59,117 nucleotides of DNA. Origin: Bacteroidales bacterium (GTDB taxonomy: Bacteria; Bacteroidota; Bacteroidia; Bacteroidales; P3). Made by a program: the position numbers and the translations under genes. Positions 38,327 through 47,724 of the stretch are shown here, piece after piece. The stretch's first letter is position 1. Each line of letters opens with the position of its first letter. The notes under the pieces were generated by a model. The model was given only the letters and a program-made list of their open reading frames with translations, had not been told where the DNA came from and did not search any database. Where the stretch lies: the NCBI GenBank assembly GCA_017561155.1, contig JAFZDP010000070.1, positions 1-59,117 on the forward strand, given 5' to 3'.

Positions 38327-39031
38327 CTATTTTACTTCAGTTCCTATTTCTTGTCCTTCAACCACTTTAAGCAAATTACCTACTTTATTCATATCGAATA
38401 CATATATGGGCAAATTGTTTTCTTCGCACAATGCGAATGCAGTCAAGTCCATAATTTTTAATTTCTTCGTAAGTGCTTCTTGAAACGAAAGAGTAGTATA
38501 TTTTGTTGCTGTTGGGTCTTTTTCAGGGTCTGCAGTATATACACCGTCAACTCGAGTTCCTTTCAAAATCACATCTGCTTTTATTTCTACAGCTCTTAAA
38601 GCTGAAGCGGTATCGGTAGTAAAAAATGGATTCCCACTTCCACCACCTATAATAACAACTTTGCCTTCTTCCATCGCTTCGATTGCTCTACGACGGCTCA
38701 TTTCTTTACAGATAGGCTCTATAGCTAATCCTGAAAGCAATTCTGTTTTTATACCTTGTTTTTCAAGTTCTGCTTGCAATGCCATACTATTGATAAGGGT
38801 TGCAAGCATTCCCATATAGTCGCCTTGCACTCTATCCATACCTTTTGCAGCACCACTTAAACCTCTAAATATATTTCCACCACCTATAACTACAGAAACT
38901 TGCACTTTCTTTTCTACAACAACTTTAATATCATTTGCATACTGTGCAAGCATATCTGGCGATATTCCATAACTTTGGCTTCCCATAAGAGATTCGCCAC
39001 TAAGTTTCAACAAAATGCGATTATATTTCAT
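38327..39031 (-). CDS. pyrH: UMP kinase
   Basis: The hexameric bacterial UMP kinase phosphorylates UMP to UDP in pyrimidine synthesis. The 234-residue protein starts YNRILLKLSGESLMG, with GGGNIFRGL and the GTRVDGVYTADPEKDP nucleotide-binding region of the amino-acid kinase fold. Upstream TACCTTTG (39124-39117, minus strand) may be its -7 box; a -33 element is unclear. Co-transcribed with frr. Confidence 0.97.
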   Translation of the reverse strand: MKYNRILLKLSGESLMGSQSYGISPDMLAQYANDIKVVVEKKVQVSVVIGGGNIFRGLSGAAKGMDRVQGDYMGMLATLINSMALQAELEKQGIKTELLSGLAIEPICKEMSRRRAIEAMEEGKVVIIGGGSGNPFFTTDTASALRAVEIKADVILKGTRVDGVYTADPEKDPTATKYTTLSFQEALTKKLKIMDLTAFALCEENNLPIYVFDMNKVGNLLKVVEGQEIGTEVK

Positions 39032-39116
39032 ATCTTTATATCTTTTTGTTTCTAATAATTTATAATAGTATGATAGTATGCTATTTACAACAAAACAAAC
39101 TATCTATTTTTCACAA

Positions 39117-39124
39117 CAAAGGTA
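39117..39124 (-). promoter_or_regulatory. Possible -7 box of pyrH-frr
   Basis: TACCTTTG on the minus strand, 86 bp before the pyrH ATG. The -33 box is not recognisable, so this is a partial match. Confidence 0.4.
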
Positions 39125-39218
39125 AGAAAAAATCTTCATTCTCGCCACTTAAAGTTAAACTATTTATTACCTCTCACTATACATAGTAGACAAATAGTCA
39201 GATTATCAATATAATATA

Positions 39219-40436
39219 TTATGGAATAAACAAACAACTATCACCATAACTAAGAAAACGAAAATCGTTTTCTAGTGCATAACTATAGCCTTCTTTCCAT
39301 TTTTCACCTATAAGTGCCGACACCAACAATAACAATGTACTTTTGGGTTGATGAAAATTAGTTATTATCCCTCTTACTACATGATACTTATAACCTGGAG
39401 CTATCATCAACTGAGTATCTCCAAACAATATCTCGATACTATTTCTATTCATAAATTCCAACACATTACTTAAAGCATCTTGTAGCGATATTTCCCCCTT
39501 TTCCGACAACTCGTAAGGCTCCCATTGTTTAATATGCATCTCGGCAAGAGTAGTATCAAAAGCAAGTTTCACTCCAAACCAATATACAGATTCCAAAGTT
39601 CTTACCGAAGTTGTTCCTACAGGAATAATAGGTTTATCTGCGTGTTTCAATAAAGTTTCGATATTTTGTTTGGAAATTTCTATCTTTTCAATATGCATTT
39701 CATGCTCACCAATAGTTTCAGAATCTACTGGTTTGAATGTGCCTGCACCAACATGTAAAGTTACAAATTCGGTAGAAATACCCTTAGATCTCAAACTATT
39801 GAAAACATCTTCGGTAAAATGTAATCCAGCAGTTGGAGCTGCTACAGAACCTTCATGTTCGGCATAAACAGTTTGATAACGTTCATTGTCGCTATCCACA
39901 GCTTTTCTGTTCAAATACGGAGGTAATGGTATCACACCAAAATGTTCGATAATATGTGCAAATGTATAAGCATCATTATTCCATTCAAAATCTATAATCC
40001 ACGCATTCGAATACGCCTCTTGTCGATTTATTGTCAGAGTTACATCTTCATTATCGATAGTAATTGTGTGTGATAAAGGACCTTGCTTCCATTTTTTATT
40101 ATTCCCTACGAAACAAATCCAAGTAGATTTTTTCTTTTGCTCAAACGCAGTAGAAATAGACATTTGGTAAGGTTCTAAACAAAAAACTTCTATCAACGAT
40201 CCTGTTTCTTTTCTAAAAAACAATCTAGCATGAATCACCTTAGTATTATTGAAAACCAACAAACTATCTTTATCCAAATAGTCCACTATATTCTTAAACA
40301 CAGATTCGTCGAAACATCCGTTTTTATATACCAATAGTTTCGATTCGTCGCGTTTAGAAAGTGGAAACTTTGCTATACGTTCGTTTGGTAAATTATAGTT
40401 ATAGTCTTCGATAAGTATTTCCTTCGGTGCGTTCAT
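39219..40436 (-). CDS. queA: S-adenosylmethionine:tRNA ribosyltransferase-isomerase
   Basis: QueA transfers and isomerises the ribosyl part of SAM to 7-aminomethyl-deazaguanine in tRNA to make epoxyqueuosine. The family signatures FNNTKVIHARL, AAPTAGLHFTEDVF and FVTLHVGAGTFKPV are present. The start at ATG 40436 (MNAPKEILIEDYNYNLPNERIAKFPL) matches the family; a longer frame adds 24 residues that run into the hutU terminator. At 405 residues it is longer than the usual 340-360, mostly through insertions in the middle, as is common in Bacteroidota. Confidence 0.95.
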   Translation of the reverse strand: MNAPKEILIEDYNYNLPNERIAKFPLSKRDESKLLVYKNGCFDESVFKNIVDYLDKDSLLVFNNTKVIHARLFFRKETGSLIEVFCLEPYQMSISTAFEQKKKSTWICFVGNNKKWKQGPLSHTITIDNEDVTLTINRQEAYSNAWIIDFEWNNDAYTFAHIIEHFGVIPLPPYLNRKAVDSDNERYQTVYAEHEGSVAAPTAGLHFTEDVFNSLRSKGISTEFVTLHVGAGTFKPVDSETIGEHEMHIEKIEISKQNIETLLKHADKPIIPVGTTSVRTLESVYWFGVKLAFDTTLAEMHIKQWEPYELSEKGEISLQDALSNVLEFMNRNSIEILFGDTQLMIAPGYKYHVVRGIITNFHQPKSTLLLLVSALIGEKWKEGYSYALENDFRFLSYGDSCLFIP

Positions 40437-40480
40437 TCTCTTTGTTTGATTTATTCTTTTTGTTGTATCGATATAAAAAA

Positions 40481-40519
40481 GATATAGTTTATTGGGCATT
40501 ACACTCAATAAACTATATC
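40481..40519 (-). terminator. Terminator of hutU
   Basis: A perfect 14-bp stem, GATATAGTTTATTG/CAATAAACTATATC with 11-nt loop, followed on the minus strand by T6. It lies 15 bp after the hutU stop. Confidence 0.85.
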
Positions 40520-40533
40520 ATATATGTTTTTGA

Positions 40534-42531
40534 TTAGAATAGGTTTTCTAATATACTATCTTCAACAATGTTTGGTAGAGTTACTTTCAAAAGAGGTTCT
40601 ACTTCCATTGCACGTTTTATTGCAAATATAGCACCTTCGTTTCTAGCCCAACTACGACGAGAAATACCATTGTTTACATCCCAGAACAACATACTACGCA
40701 AACGACGATCGCTATCTTCAGAGCCATCAATTACCATACCGAAACCTCCGTTGATAACTTCTCCCCAGCCTACTCCACCGCCATTGTGGATACTTACCCA
40801 AGTAGCACCGCGGAACGAGTCGCCAATAACATTATGAATAGCCATATCTGAAGTGAATGAAGAACCATCATATATGTTGCTGGTTTCACGGAATGGAGAA
40901 TCGGTACCACTTACATCGTGGTGGTCTCTACCCAATACTATAGGAGCCGATATTCTGCCGTCTTTAATAGCTTTATTAAATTCTGCCGCTATTTTTGTAC
41001 GTCCTTCGCAATCAGCATACAATATACGTGCTTGCGAACCTACTACTAAGTGGTTTGCTTTAGCGCCTTCTATCCATTGGATATTGTCGCGCATTTGTTG
41101 TTGAATTTCTTCAGGCGATGTTTTTGCTATTTCGGCCAATACTTCCATAGCTATTTTGTCGCTCATATCCAAATCTTCCGGTTTTCCGGATGTACATACC
41201 CAACGGAATGGACCAAAACCATAGTCGAAACACATTGGTCCCATAATGTCTTGTACGTATGAAGGATAACGGAATGTTCCATTTTCGTTCATAATATCAG
41301 CACCTGCACGGCTGCTTTCCAAAAGGAATGCGTTACCATAATCAAAGAAGTACATACCTTTTGCAGTAAGTTTGTTTACAGCTGCAACGTGGCGACGCAA
41401 ACTTTCTTGTACTTTTTCTTTGAATAATTCAGGTTGTTCGGCCATCATCACTTTAGCATCTTCAAACGATACTCCTACAGGATAATAACCACCTGCCCAT
41501 GGATTGTGAAGTGATGTTTGGTCGGAACCTAAATCTATATGTATATTATTTTCTGCTGCATATTCCCAAAGGTCTACAACGTTGCCTTGGTATGCATAAG
41601 AACGAGCTTCTTTTTTAGCTATCGATTCGTTTACGTGTTTGAATAATTCATCTAAATTGTCGTAAACTTCATCTACCCAACCTTGCGAATAACGTTTTTG
41701 GGTTGCACTTGGATTAATTTCGGCAGTGATAGATACCACACCTGCAATGTTTCCGGCTTTAGGTTGAGCACCACTCATACCGCCCAAACCTGCTGTAACA
41801 AATAGTTTTCCGGCAGTATTGCCACCTTGTTTACGAGCAGCATTAAGTACTGTAATAGTAGTTCCGTGTACGATACCTTGAGGTCCGATGTACATATAAG
41901 AACCGGCAGTCATTTGTCCGTATTGAGTTACGCCCATAGCATTAAAACGTTCCCAATCATCAGGTTTTGAATAGTTTGGTATCATCATGCCATTTGTAAC
42001 TACTACACGAGGAGCATCTTTGTGCGATGGATACAATCCCATAGGATTTCCAGAATACATTACAAGAGTTTGTTCTTCTGTCATTTCCGACAAGTACTTC
42101 ATCGCCAAACGGTATTGAGCCCAGTTTTGGAACACAGCACCATTTCCACCATATGTAATAAGTTCGTGAGGGTGTTGAGCAACAGCAGGATCCAAGTTGT
42201 TTTGAATCATAAGCATAATAGCTGCAGCCTGACGACATTTTGCAGGATATTCCTCTATAGGACGTGCATACATCTTGTAAGTAGGACGGAAACGATACAT
42301 GTAAATACGTCCATATTTGTTAAGCTCTTCTGCAAACTCAGGAGCTAACACACTATGAAATTTTGGATCAAAATAACGCAAAGCATTACGAACAGCTAAT
42401 TCTTTTTCTGCTTTAGTCAAAATATCTTTACGTTTTGGTGCATGATTAACACTATCATCCCAAGGTTGTGGTTCAGGCAAATTTGCCGGAATACCTTGTC
42501 GAAGTTCTTGTTGAAATTCTGCTAATGTCAT
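40534..42531 (-). CDS. hutU: Urocanate hydratase
   Basis: HutU converts urocanate to imidazolonepropionate in histidine breakdown, using NAD as electrophile. Family signatures are TYGGNGAVFQNWAQY, GPQGIVHGT, GRDHHDVSGTDSPFRET and HNGGGVGWGEVINGG. At 665 residues it is about 100 longer than the proteobacterial enzyme and fits the long form seen in some Bacteroidota. The other hut genes (hutH, hutI, ftcD) are not in the window. A TATCTTTG -7-like box inside the palindrome GTATCTTGCAAAGATAC lies about 80 bp upstream. Confidence 0.96.
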   Translation of the reverse strand: MTLAEFQQELRQGIPANLPEPQPWDDSVNHAPKRKDILTKAEKELAVRNALRYFDPKFHSVLAPEFAEELNKYGRIYMYRFRPTYKMYARPIEEYPAKCRQAAAIMLMIQNNLDPAVAQHPHELITYGGNGAVFQNWAQYRLAMKYLSEMTEEQTLVMYSGNPMGLYPSHKDAPRVVVTNGMMIPNYSKPDDWERFNAMGVTQYGQMTAGSYMYIGPQGIVHGTTITVLNAARKQGGNTAGKLFVTAGLGGMSGAQPKAGNIAGVVSITAEINPSATQKRYSQGWVDEVYDNLDELFKHVNESIAKKEARSYAYQGNVVDLWEYAAENNIHIDLGSDQTSLHNPWAGGYYPVGVSFEDAKVMMAEQPELFKEKVQESLRRHVAAVNKLTAKGMYFFDYGNAFLLESSRAGADIMNENGTFRYPSYVQDIMGPMCFDYGFGPFRWVCTSGKPEDLDMSDKIAMEVLAEIAKTSPEEIQQQMRDNIQWIEGAKANHLVVGSQARILYADCEGRTKIAAEFNKAIKDGRISAPIVLGRDHHDVSGTDSPFRETSNIYDGSSFTSDMAIHNVIGDSFRGATWVSIHNGGGVGWGEVINGGFGMVIDGSEDSDRRLRSMLFWDVNNGISRRSWARNEGAIFAIKRAMEVEPLLKVTLPNIVEDSILENLF

Positions 42532-43190
42532 AAATATAAATTTTAATTTGTATATAATCTCTTCAATATCTGCTCATTGCATCTACAATTAAGCAAAAAG
42601 TATCTTGCAAAGATACGATTTTTTATCGAATATTTAGCACATAATTTAAAAAATCACCTACTAATCACTGTAAATCAATTAAAAAAATATTTATCTACCC
42701 AACCTTTCAAATTACCTCAAATTCTGCAAAAAACGAAGCAATAATTCATACCCTACTGTCATTATCGTCACATATGGGTATAAAAACATTCACAGTATAC
42801 CGTCACAAAGATGACACCTATATATAAAAAATAAACCATTTTCCCGGCTACCAAACTCTCAAACAATCCTCTTTAGCTTTGTTAAATATCATGACCTAAC
42901 AATATTTTCCAAAAAGCACATAACACACTATAAACAAGATAATAATGCAATTATTTTCATTTTTGAAGAAAAAGAATATTTTTTACCTCAAAATTTGATT
43001 TTTTTGCAAAGAAAATGATGAATTATCAACAAAATAGACATGAGATATCAACAAAATAGACAAAAAACAAAGATCACACCAGAACGAACAAAAGCAAAGA
43101 TTAACCACTATATTTCAATTGTTTATAAAGAAAAAAGAATAATCGAAAAAACATTTCTTTAAAAAAAATCGAACTTTAATACAAAAAAAT
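42532..43190. other. Gene-free divergent region between hutU and rpmB
   Basis: The only structure seen is the palindrome GTATCTTGCAAAGATAC (42599-42615), which contains a -7-like TATCTTTG on the minus strand and might be an operator-promoter for hutU. The rest is AT-rich with no credible frame. Confidence 0.5.
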
Positions 43191-43221
43191 TTTGCCATGT
43201 CAAATAAATTTCGGAAATTTG
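43191..43221 (+). promoter_or_regulatory. Promoter of rpmB-rpsU
   Basis: TTTG (43191-43194), 19 bp, GAAATTTG (43214-43221), one mismatch from TAnnTTTG. A start near 43228 supports the internal ATG at 43269 as the rpmB start. Confidence 0.65.
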
Positions 43222-43268
43222 CAACTCATTTTGAACGAAAACGATTCTTAAAAAACATATTTAAAACA

Positions 43269-43508
43269 ATGTCGAGAATTTGCGAAATTACAGGTAAGAA
43301 AGTGATGACTGGAAACAACGTGTCTCACTCAAACATTAAAACAAAAAGAAGATTTTATCCAAATCTTCAAACAAAGAAATTCTACATTCCTGAAGAGGAT
43401 TTGTGGATAACATTGAAAGTGTCGGCAAAAGGAATGCGCATAATCAACAAGAAAGGCATTTTGGCTGCTCTTACAGATGCCGTTGAAGCTGGTCACATTC
43501 AATTGTAG
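43269..43508 (+). CDS. rpmB: 50S ribosomal protein L28
   Basis: L28 (79 residues, [29 protein letters not shown]...) is recognised over its entire length. A longer frame from 43197 would put 24 basic residues in front and overlaps the promoter, so it is rejected. In most Bacteroidales rpmB is followed by rpmG; here rpsU follows after 48 bp. Confidence 0.95.
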   Translation: MSRICEITGKKVMTGNNVSHSNIKTKRRFYPNLQTKKFYIPEEDLWITLKVSAKGMRIINKKGILAALTDAVEAGHIQL

Positions 43509-43556
43509 AAAATGTTAGAATAATTATTAATCTAAAAAAAGAAAGAGGTATTAAAA

Positions 43557-43754
43557 ATGATTATTGTTCCTATTAAAGAAGGTGATAATGTAGAAAGAGC
43601 CTTGAAAAAACTAAAACGCAAGTTTGAAAAAACTGGTGTTGTAAAAGAGTTACGCGAACGCCAAAAATTTACTAAACCTTCTGTAAAAGCAAGGGAACGT
43701 AGATTGAAAGCTATCTACATTCAAAAATTACACCAAGAAATGCTTGATAAATAG
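43557..43754 (+). CDS. rpsU: 30S ribosomal protein S21
   Basis: S21 (65 residues) has the family start MIIVPIKEGDNVERALKKLKRKFEKTGVVKELRERQKF and basic C-terminus. In Bacteroidota S21 helps hold the 16S anti-Shine-Dalgarno sequence out of reach. The leader AAAGAAAGAGGT before the ATG is purine-rich. Confidence 0.95.
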   Translation: MIIVPIKEGDNVERALKKLKRKFEKTGVVKELRERQKFTKPSVKARERRLKAIYIQKLHQEMLDK

Positions 43755-43775
43755 ATAGTTTCTATCTCGAATCAG

Positions 43776-43815
43776 AAAAAATGTTTATAAAGTTTCTTTA
43801 TAAACATTTTTTTTT
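43776..43815 (+). terminator. Terminator between rpsU and xerC
   Basis: Perfect 12-bp stem ATGTTTATAAAG/CTTTATAAACAT with a 3-nt loop and T-rich tail. The xerC-hpf pair must then depend on read-through or its own promoter. Confidence 0.88.
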
Positions 43816-43828
43816 GTAATTTCGCAGT

Positions 43829-44740
43829 ATGAAATTATCGCAGTCCATATCACAATTTATTGATTATATATCAATTGAGCGAAGACTATCGCCACTAACT
43901 GCTGCTGCATACGCAACAGACCTAAACTCGTTTCTCAATTTTTCTGAACAAAACCAAGTAGAAGATGTTGAAGAAGTCAGTTCTTTATTAATTCGCCAAT
44001 GGGAAATGAAATTACTTGAAGAAGAAAAATTATCGGCACGCAGTGTATGTAGAAAATTGGCAGCGCTAAGATCATGGAACAAATACCTTAGAAAACAAAA
44101 AATTGTAACCACAGATTTTTTTGCTAAAATCACAACACCTAAAATACAACAACAATTACCAGTGTTCTTTAGAGAATCGGAAATGGAAAAAATTTCCGAT
44201 CAAAGTTTATTTCCCGAAACATTCGAAGGCATAAGAGATTCTCTTATAATAGAACTTTTTTATGAGACCGGAATACGAAGAGCTGAACTTGTTGGAATTT
44301 CTGACAACAACATTGATTTTGAAAATAATACCATCAAAGTATTAGGAAAAAGAAACAAAGAAAGAATTATTCCAATAGAATTAGATTTAAAACAAAACAT
44401 ACTATATTACATAAATGTTCGTTATAATACCGTTGGATGCGACACAGAAAAGCTATTTGTAACAGAAAAAGGCAAACCAGTTACACCATCGCTTGTAAAT
44501 AGTATTGTAAAAAAATACATGTCGAAAGTGTCTAATGCAAATCGCATAAGTCCTCATATTCTGAGACATAGTTTTGCGACGCATCTTTTAAACAATGGTG
44601 CTGATATTAATGCGATAAAGGAACTTTTGGGACATAGCAGTTTGGCTGCAACTCAAGTTTACACGCATAATACTGTTGAAAAGCTGAAAAAAATTTACAA
44701 ATCCGCTCATCCAAGAGCACAAAAAAGGAGGTTTTTATGA
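43829..44740 (+). CDS. xerC: Tyrosine recombinase XerC/XerD type
   Basis: A 303-residue recombinase with SAM-like N-terminal domain (residues 5-90) and catalytic domain. Catalytic residues are Arg in YETGIRRAELVG, HILRH (about 242-246), the GH of LLGHSS, and Tyr in THN-preceding QVYTH (about 277). Such enzymes resolve chromosome dimers at dif. The location after rpsU and before hpf is conserved in Bacteroidales and marks this as the housekeeping recombinase rather than an integrase. Its stop codon overlaps the hpf start (ATGA). Confidence 0.93.
   Translation: MKLSQSISQFIDYISIERRLSPLTAAAYATDLNSFLNFSEQNQVEDVEEVSSLLIRQWEMKLLEEEKLSARSVCRKLAALRSWNKYLRKQKIVTTDFFAKITTPKIQQQLPVFFRESEMEKISDQSLFPETFEGIRDSLIIELFYETGIRRAELVGISDNNIDFENNTIKVLGKRNKERIIPIELDLKQNILYYINVRYNTVGCDTEKLFVTEKGKPVTPSLVNSIVKKYMSKVSNANRISPHILRHSFATHLLNNGADINAIKELLGHSSLAATQVYTHNTVEKLKKIYKSAHPRAQKRRFL
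44725..44731 (+). promoter_or_regulatory. Strong Shine-Dalgarno sequence before hpf
   Basis: AAGGAGG lies 5 nt before the hpf ATG, inside the last codons of xerC. Perfect Shine-Dalgarno motifs are rare in Bacteroidota, whose ribosomes mostly ignore them, so this could be specific or codon-imposed. Confidence 0.6.
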
Positions 44741-45120
44741 ATATACAAATTAATGCAATCAAGTTTAAAGCAGATTCTAAACTAGAAAAATTTGTAACTG
44801 ATAAAGTTACTAAACTTGAAAGATCGTTCGACAATATCACATCGTGTGAAGTGTCGTTGAAAGTAGAAAAACCTGAATCCGACAACAACAAAATTGTGGA
44901 AATTCAACTAGTTTTACCCGGTCAAACATTGTTTAACAGCAAACAAGCCGACTCGTTCGAAGAAGCAACTTTGGCTGCTGTAGATGCAACAAAAAATCAA
45001 TTGAGTAAATACAAGGAAAAATTCAATAAGAAAAACGGAGATTTAAAATCCGATCTGTATGAGATTGGAAAAGATATTGAAACAGAAAATGAAATCGAAG
45101 AAGAAGTTGAAGAAATCTAA
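44737..45120 (+). CDS. hpf: Ribosome hibernation-promoting factor HPF/RaiA family (short)
   Basis: A 127-residue member of the HPF/YfiA family (MNIQINAIKFKADSKLEKFVTDKVTKLERSFDNI), which binds the 30S decoding site in stationary phase. It lacks the long-form C-terminal dimerisation domain; instead it ends in an acidic Glu-rich tail. It overlaps xerC by four bases. In most relatives the tRNA-tuf cluster follows at once; here a terminator does. Confidence 0.93.
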   Translation: MNIQINAIKFKADSKLEKFVTDKVTKLERSFDNITSCEVSLKVEKPESDNNKIVEIQLVLPGQTLFNSKQADSFEEATLAAVDATKNQLSKYKEKFNKKNGDLKSDLYEIGKDIETENEIEEEVEEI

Positions 45121-45182
45121 CAATATCTTTGTTATGAAACTCTACAAATCTGTGATTTCATGATTTTGATACTAATAATAAG

Positions 45183-45221
45183 AAGAATCGCAAGAAACGA
45201 GATATGTTTCTTGCGATTCTT
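45183..45221. terminator. Bidirectional terminator between hpf and the ThDP enzyme
   Basis: A perfect 16-bp stem, AAGAATCGCAAGAAAC/GTTTCTTGCGATTCTT, loop 7 nt, between convergent genes, with T-rich flank on the plus strand. Confidence 0.9.
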
Positions 45222-45245
45222 TTATTTATTACAATATTATAAACT

Positions 45246-46961
45246 TCACGATAAACGCAAAGCACTAGATAATTCATCCTCATTTAACAATGGTAGCATA
45301 TTGTATATTGGCTTATCAAATTCCAATTTAGGACAAACTACCGTGTTATTTCCAATAATACAATCTATAATACAGCCTTTTCCGGTTATATCTTTAGGAA
45401 ATTCCGGTTTATTACCATCAACCTGATAATATGGTAAATTATATGCTTTTGCAATCTTTTCAATTGATGGCAACCAATATCCACCTTCTTCGGTAGTTCC
45501 TACCATTCTATCATCAAAATAAAGATGTTGGAATTGTGTTATCATTCCTAACGATACATTATTCATTACAACAACCTTTACATTAAGATTATATTGCGAT
45601 ATCAACAACAATGATTGCAAAGCCATATGAAAGCCTCCATCTCCATTGATACAATATACCTCTTTATTAGGATTAGCAAATGCCATTCCAACAGCTACCG
45701 GCAACGAAAAGCCCATAGGAGCGAGTCCTCCACTTGTAACAAAACGCTGATTTTTTTTCATCAAAATAGTTTGAGCAGCCCACATCTGATTTTGCCCTAT
45801 ATCTACCGTCATTATATCGCCCTCTTTCGTTATCTTACTCAATTCTTGCATTACTTTATAGGGAGCTTTATTTTCTACAAACCGTTCTACTTCTCTATCT
45901 TGATTATATTTCAATTTCGTATTTTTCAACCATATATACCAATTTTCATCTATAGAAAATTCCAAATTTTCCATTTCCATAGCCGACAAATAGTCAGCCA
46001 CATCCATATTCAATTTTATTCTATTTTCTATTCTATGGCATTCTAATTCTGAATTATCTATATCCACATGAATTATTTTTCCATTAGGCATAAAACCATC
46101 GATTTTTGCTCCTGTTTGTCGAGTATCTAATCGTGTTCCTAATGCAATAAGTAAATCCACATTTGCCAAAGAAAGATTTGCGCAACGATTTCCATAGCTT
46201 CCAATCATACCCAGATAATTGTCGTATGTTTCGTCAATAATACCCTTGCCCATAAGCGATACTACTACAGGTAAATTATACTTCTTGACAAACGCCTCCA
46301 ATTCTTTAGAGGCATTCAAACATCCGCCACCTACAAGCACCATCGGACGTTTAGATTCTTTTATCGCTTGCTTCAAATCTAATAAGTCATACTTCGTCGA
46401 TGATTTGTAATCAGGAATAAAATGCTTCAAACTATCTACGTCTATATCTGCACGAGAAATATTCATTGGCAAATCAATAAGCACAGGTCCTTTACGACCG
46501 GTATTAGCAATGTGTACAGCTTTTTCCAGCTCATAGCACAAATTATCAACGTCATCAACCAGAATAGCATATTTTGTTATAGGTTTCACTATGCTTACCA
46601 CATCTGTTTCTTGAAATCCTTGCTGACGTATAGGTTTATCATACTTATATTCAAAAGTATTTACCTGCCCTGTAATATACAATACCGGAATATTTCCAAA
46701 ATAAGCATCAGCAATACCCGTAATCATATTTGTTGCTCCCGGTCCGCTTGTAGCTATAGCCACTCCAAACTTACCACTTTCAAGAGCATAACCTTCGGCA
46801 GCCATCGAAGCTGTTTGTTCATGATATGTTTGCACATACCTAACAGTTTCACTTTTACCCAACGAATCAACAAGGTGGGTAATCATACCTCCTATATAAC
46901 CAAACACAGTATTGATTCCATTCTTTTCGAGGAACGATACTATATAATCAGATGCTTTCAT
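45246..46961 (-). CDS. Thiamine-diphosphate enzyme, acetolactate-synthase-like
   Basis: A 571-residue enzyme with the three domains of the acetolactate synthase/benzoylformate decarboxylase fold. The catalytic Glu lies in YHEQTASMAAEGYA (about residue 48), followed by SGPGATNMITGIADAY. The ThDP/Mg motif is INGDGGFHMALQSL...VVVMNN. There is no regulatory ilvN/ilvH gene, and the FAD-binding mid-domain appears plain, so branched-chain synthesis is not proven. Similar lone enzymes act in sugar or nucleotide-sugar modification. It lies 40 bp after pssA on the same strand. Confidence 0.85.
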   Translation of the reverse strand: MKASDYIVSFLEKNGINTVFGYIGGMITHLVDSLGKSETVRYVQTYHEQTASMAAEGYALESGKFGVAIATSGPGATNMITGIADAYFGNIPVLYITGQVNTFEYKYDKPIRQQGFQETDVVSIVKPITKYAILVDDVDNLCYELEKAVHIANTGRKGPVLIDLPMNISRADIDVDSLKHFIPDYKSSTKYDLLDLKQAIKESKRPMVLVGGGCLNASKELEAFVKKYNLPVVVSLMGKGIIDETYDNYLGMIGSYGNRCANLSLANVDLLIALGTRLDTRQTGAKIDGFMPNGKIIHVDIDNSELECHRIENRIKLNMDVADYLSAMEMENLEFSIDENWYIWLKNTKLKYNQDREVERFVENKAPYKVMQELSKITKEGDIMTVDIGQNQMWAAQTILMKKNQRFVTSGGLAPMGFSLPVAVGMAFANPNKEVYCINGDGGFHMALQSLLLISQYNLNVKVVVMNNVSLGMITQFQHLYFDDRMVGTTEEGGYWLPSIEKIAKAYNLPYYQVDGNKPEFPKDITGKGCIIDCIIGNNTVVCPKLEFDKPIYNMLPLLNEDELSSALRLS

Positions 46962-47001
46962 AATAATCTTATTTATATTTCAAAAACTAAGACCTTTTAC
47001 T

Positions 47002-47724
47002 TTATACTTTTCGTACCAACATAGAAAGTACAACATAAAACAATATTATTACCGGTACCGCATATACTCCTAACAATAACAATAATATTGCATCAATTAT
47101 CAAAAACAAATATCTTTGTTTATTGTCGGTCCATAAGAAATTCTTAAACTTAAGAGCAAATAATGGTATTTCGGCTACTAAAGCCACCGAAAACACTACT
47201 ACCAATACCGATAGCAGTATCGGATTAGACATTACCGCAACTATTCCATTCTCGTCGAAGATTGGAAACAAAGTTAGGCTTGTAGTACCTCCTACAGCTA
47301 TTATTATTCCATAAGCAGCCCAAACCATAGCATTAGCTGGGGTTGGCAAGCCTATAAACGATGACGTTTGACGCTCGTCGAGATTAAATTTTGCTAATCT
47401 ATACGACGACAAGGCCGGCATAATAAATGCTATAAATCTTGCCCACTCTAATCCTTCGGGCAATAATAATTCTAACATCCTGAAAGCAATAAAACCCGGT
47501 GCCACTCCAAATGTAACGACGTCGGATAGCGAATCAAGCTCTTTTCCTATTGCTGATTGAACTTTTAGCAATCGAGCAGTCATTCCATCAAAGAAATCAA
47601 AAAAGGCGCCTAAAAAGATAAATATTGCCGAATAAATAAAATGCCCTTCCAATGCCTGCCAAACCGCAATACACCCACATATTAAGTTGGAAAGCGTTAT
47701 AATATTTGGTATTTGTTTTTTCAT
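47002..47724 (-). CDS. pssA: CDP-diacylglycerol-serine O-phosphatidyltransferase
   Basis: An integral membrane CDP-alcohol phosphotransferase of 240 residues. The signature DGMTARLLKVQSAIGKELDSLSD carries the four Asp residues of the active site (DGxxAR-x8-G-x3-D-x3-D). Six to eight hydrophobic segments follow. It makes phosphatidylserine, the precursor of phosphatidylethanolamine. Start MKKQIPNIITLSNLICGCIAV is typical of Bacteroidota PssA. Confidence 0.94.
   Translation of the reverse strand: MKKQIPNIITLSNLICGCIAVWQALEGHFIYSAIFIFLGAFFDFFDGMTARLLKVQSAIGKELDSLSDVVTFGVAPGFIAFRMLELLLPEGLEWARFIAFIMPALSSYRLAKFNLDERQTSSFIGLPTPANAMVWAAYGIIIAVGGTTSLTLFPIFDENGIVAVMSNPILLSVLVVVFSVALVAEIPLFALKFKNFLWTDNKQRYLFLIIDAILLLLLGVYAVPVIILFYVVLSMLVRKV

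Noticed and set aside
43197-43268. 24-residue N-terminal extension of L28
   Set aside because: Overlaps the predicted promoter and is not part of the L28 family; ATG 43269 gives the standard protein.
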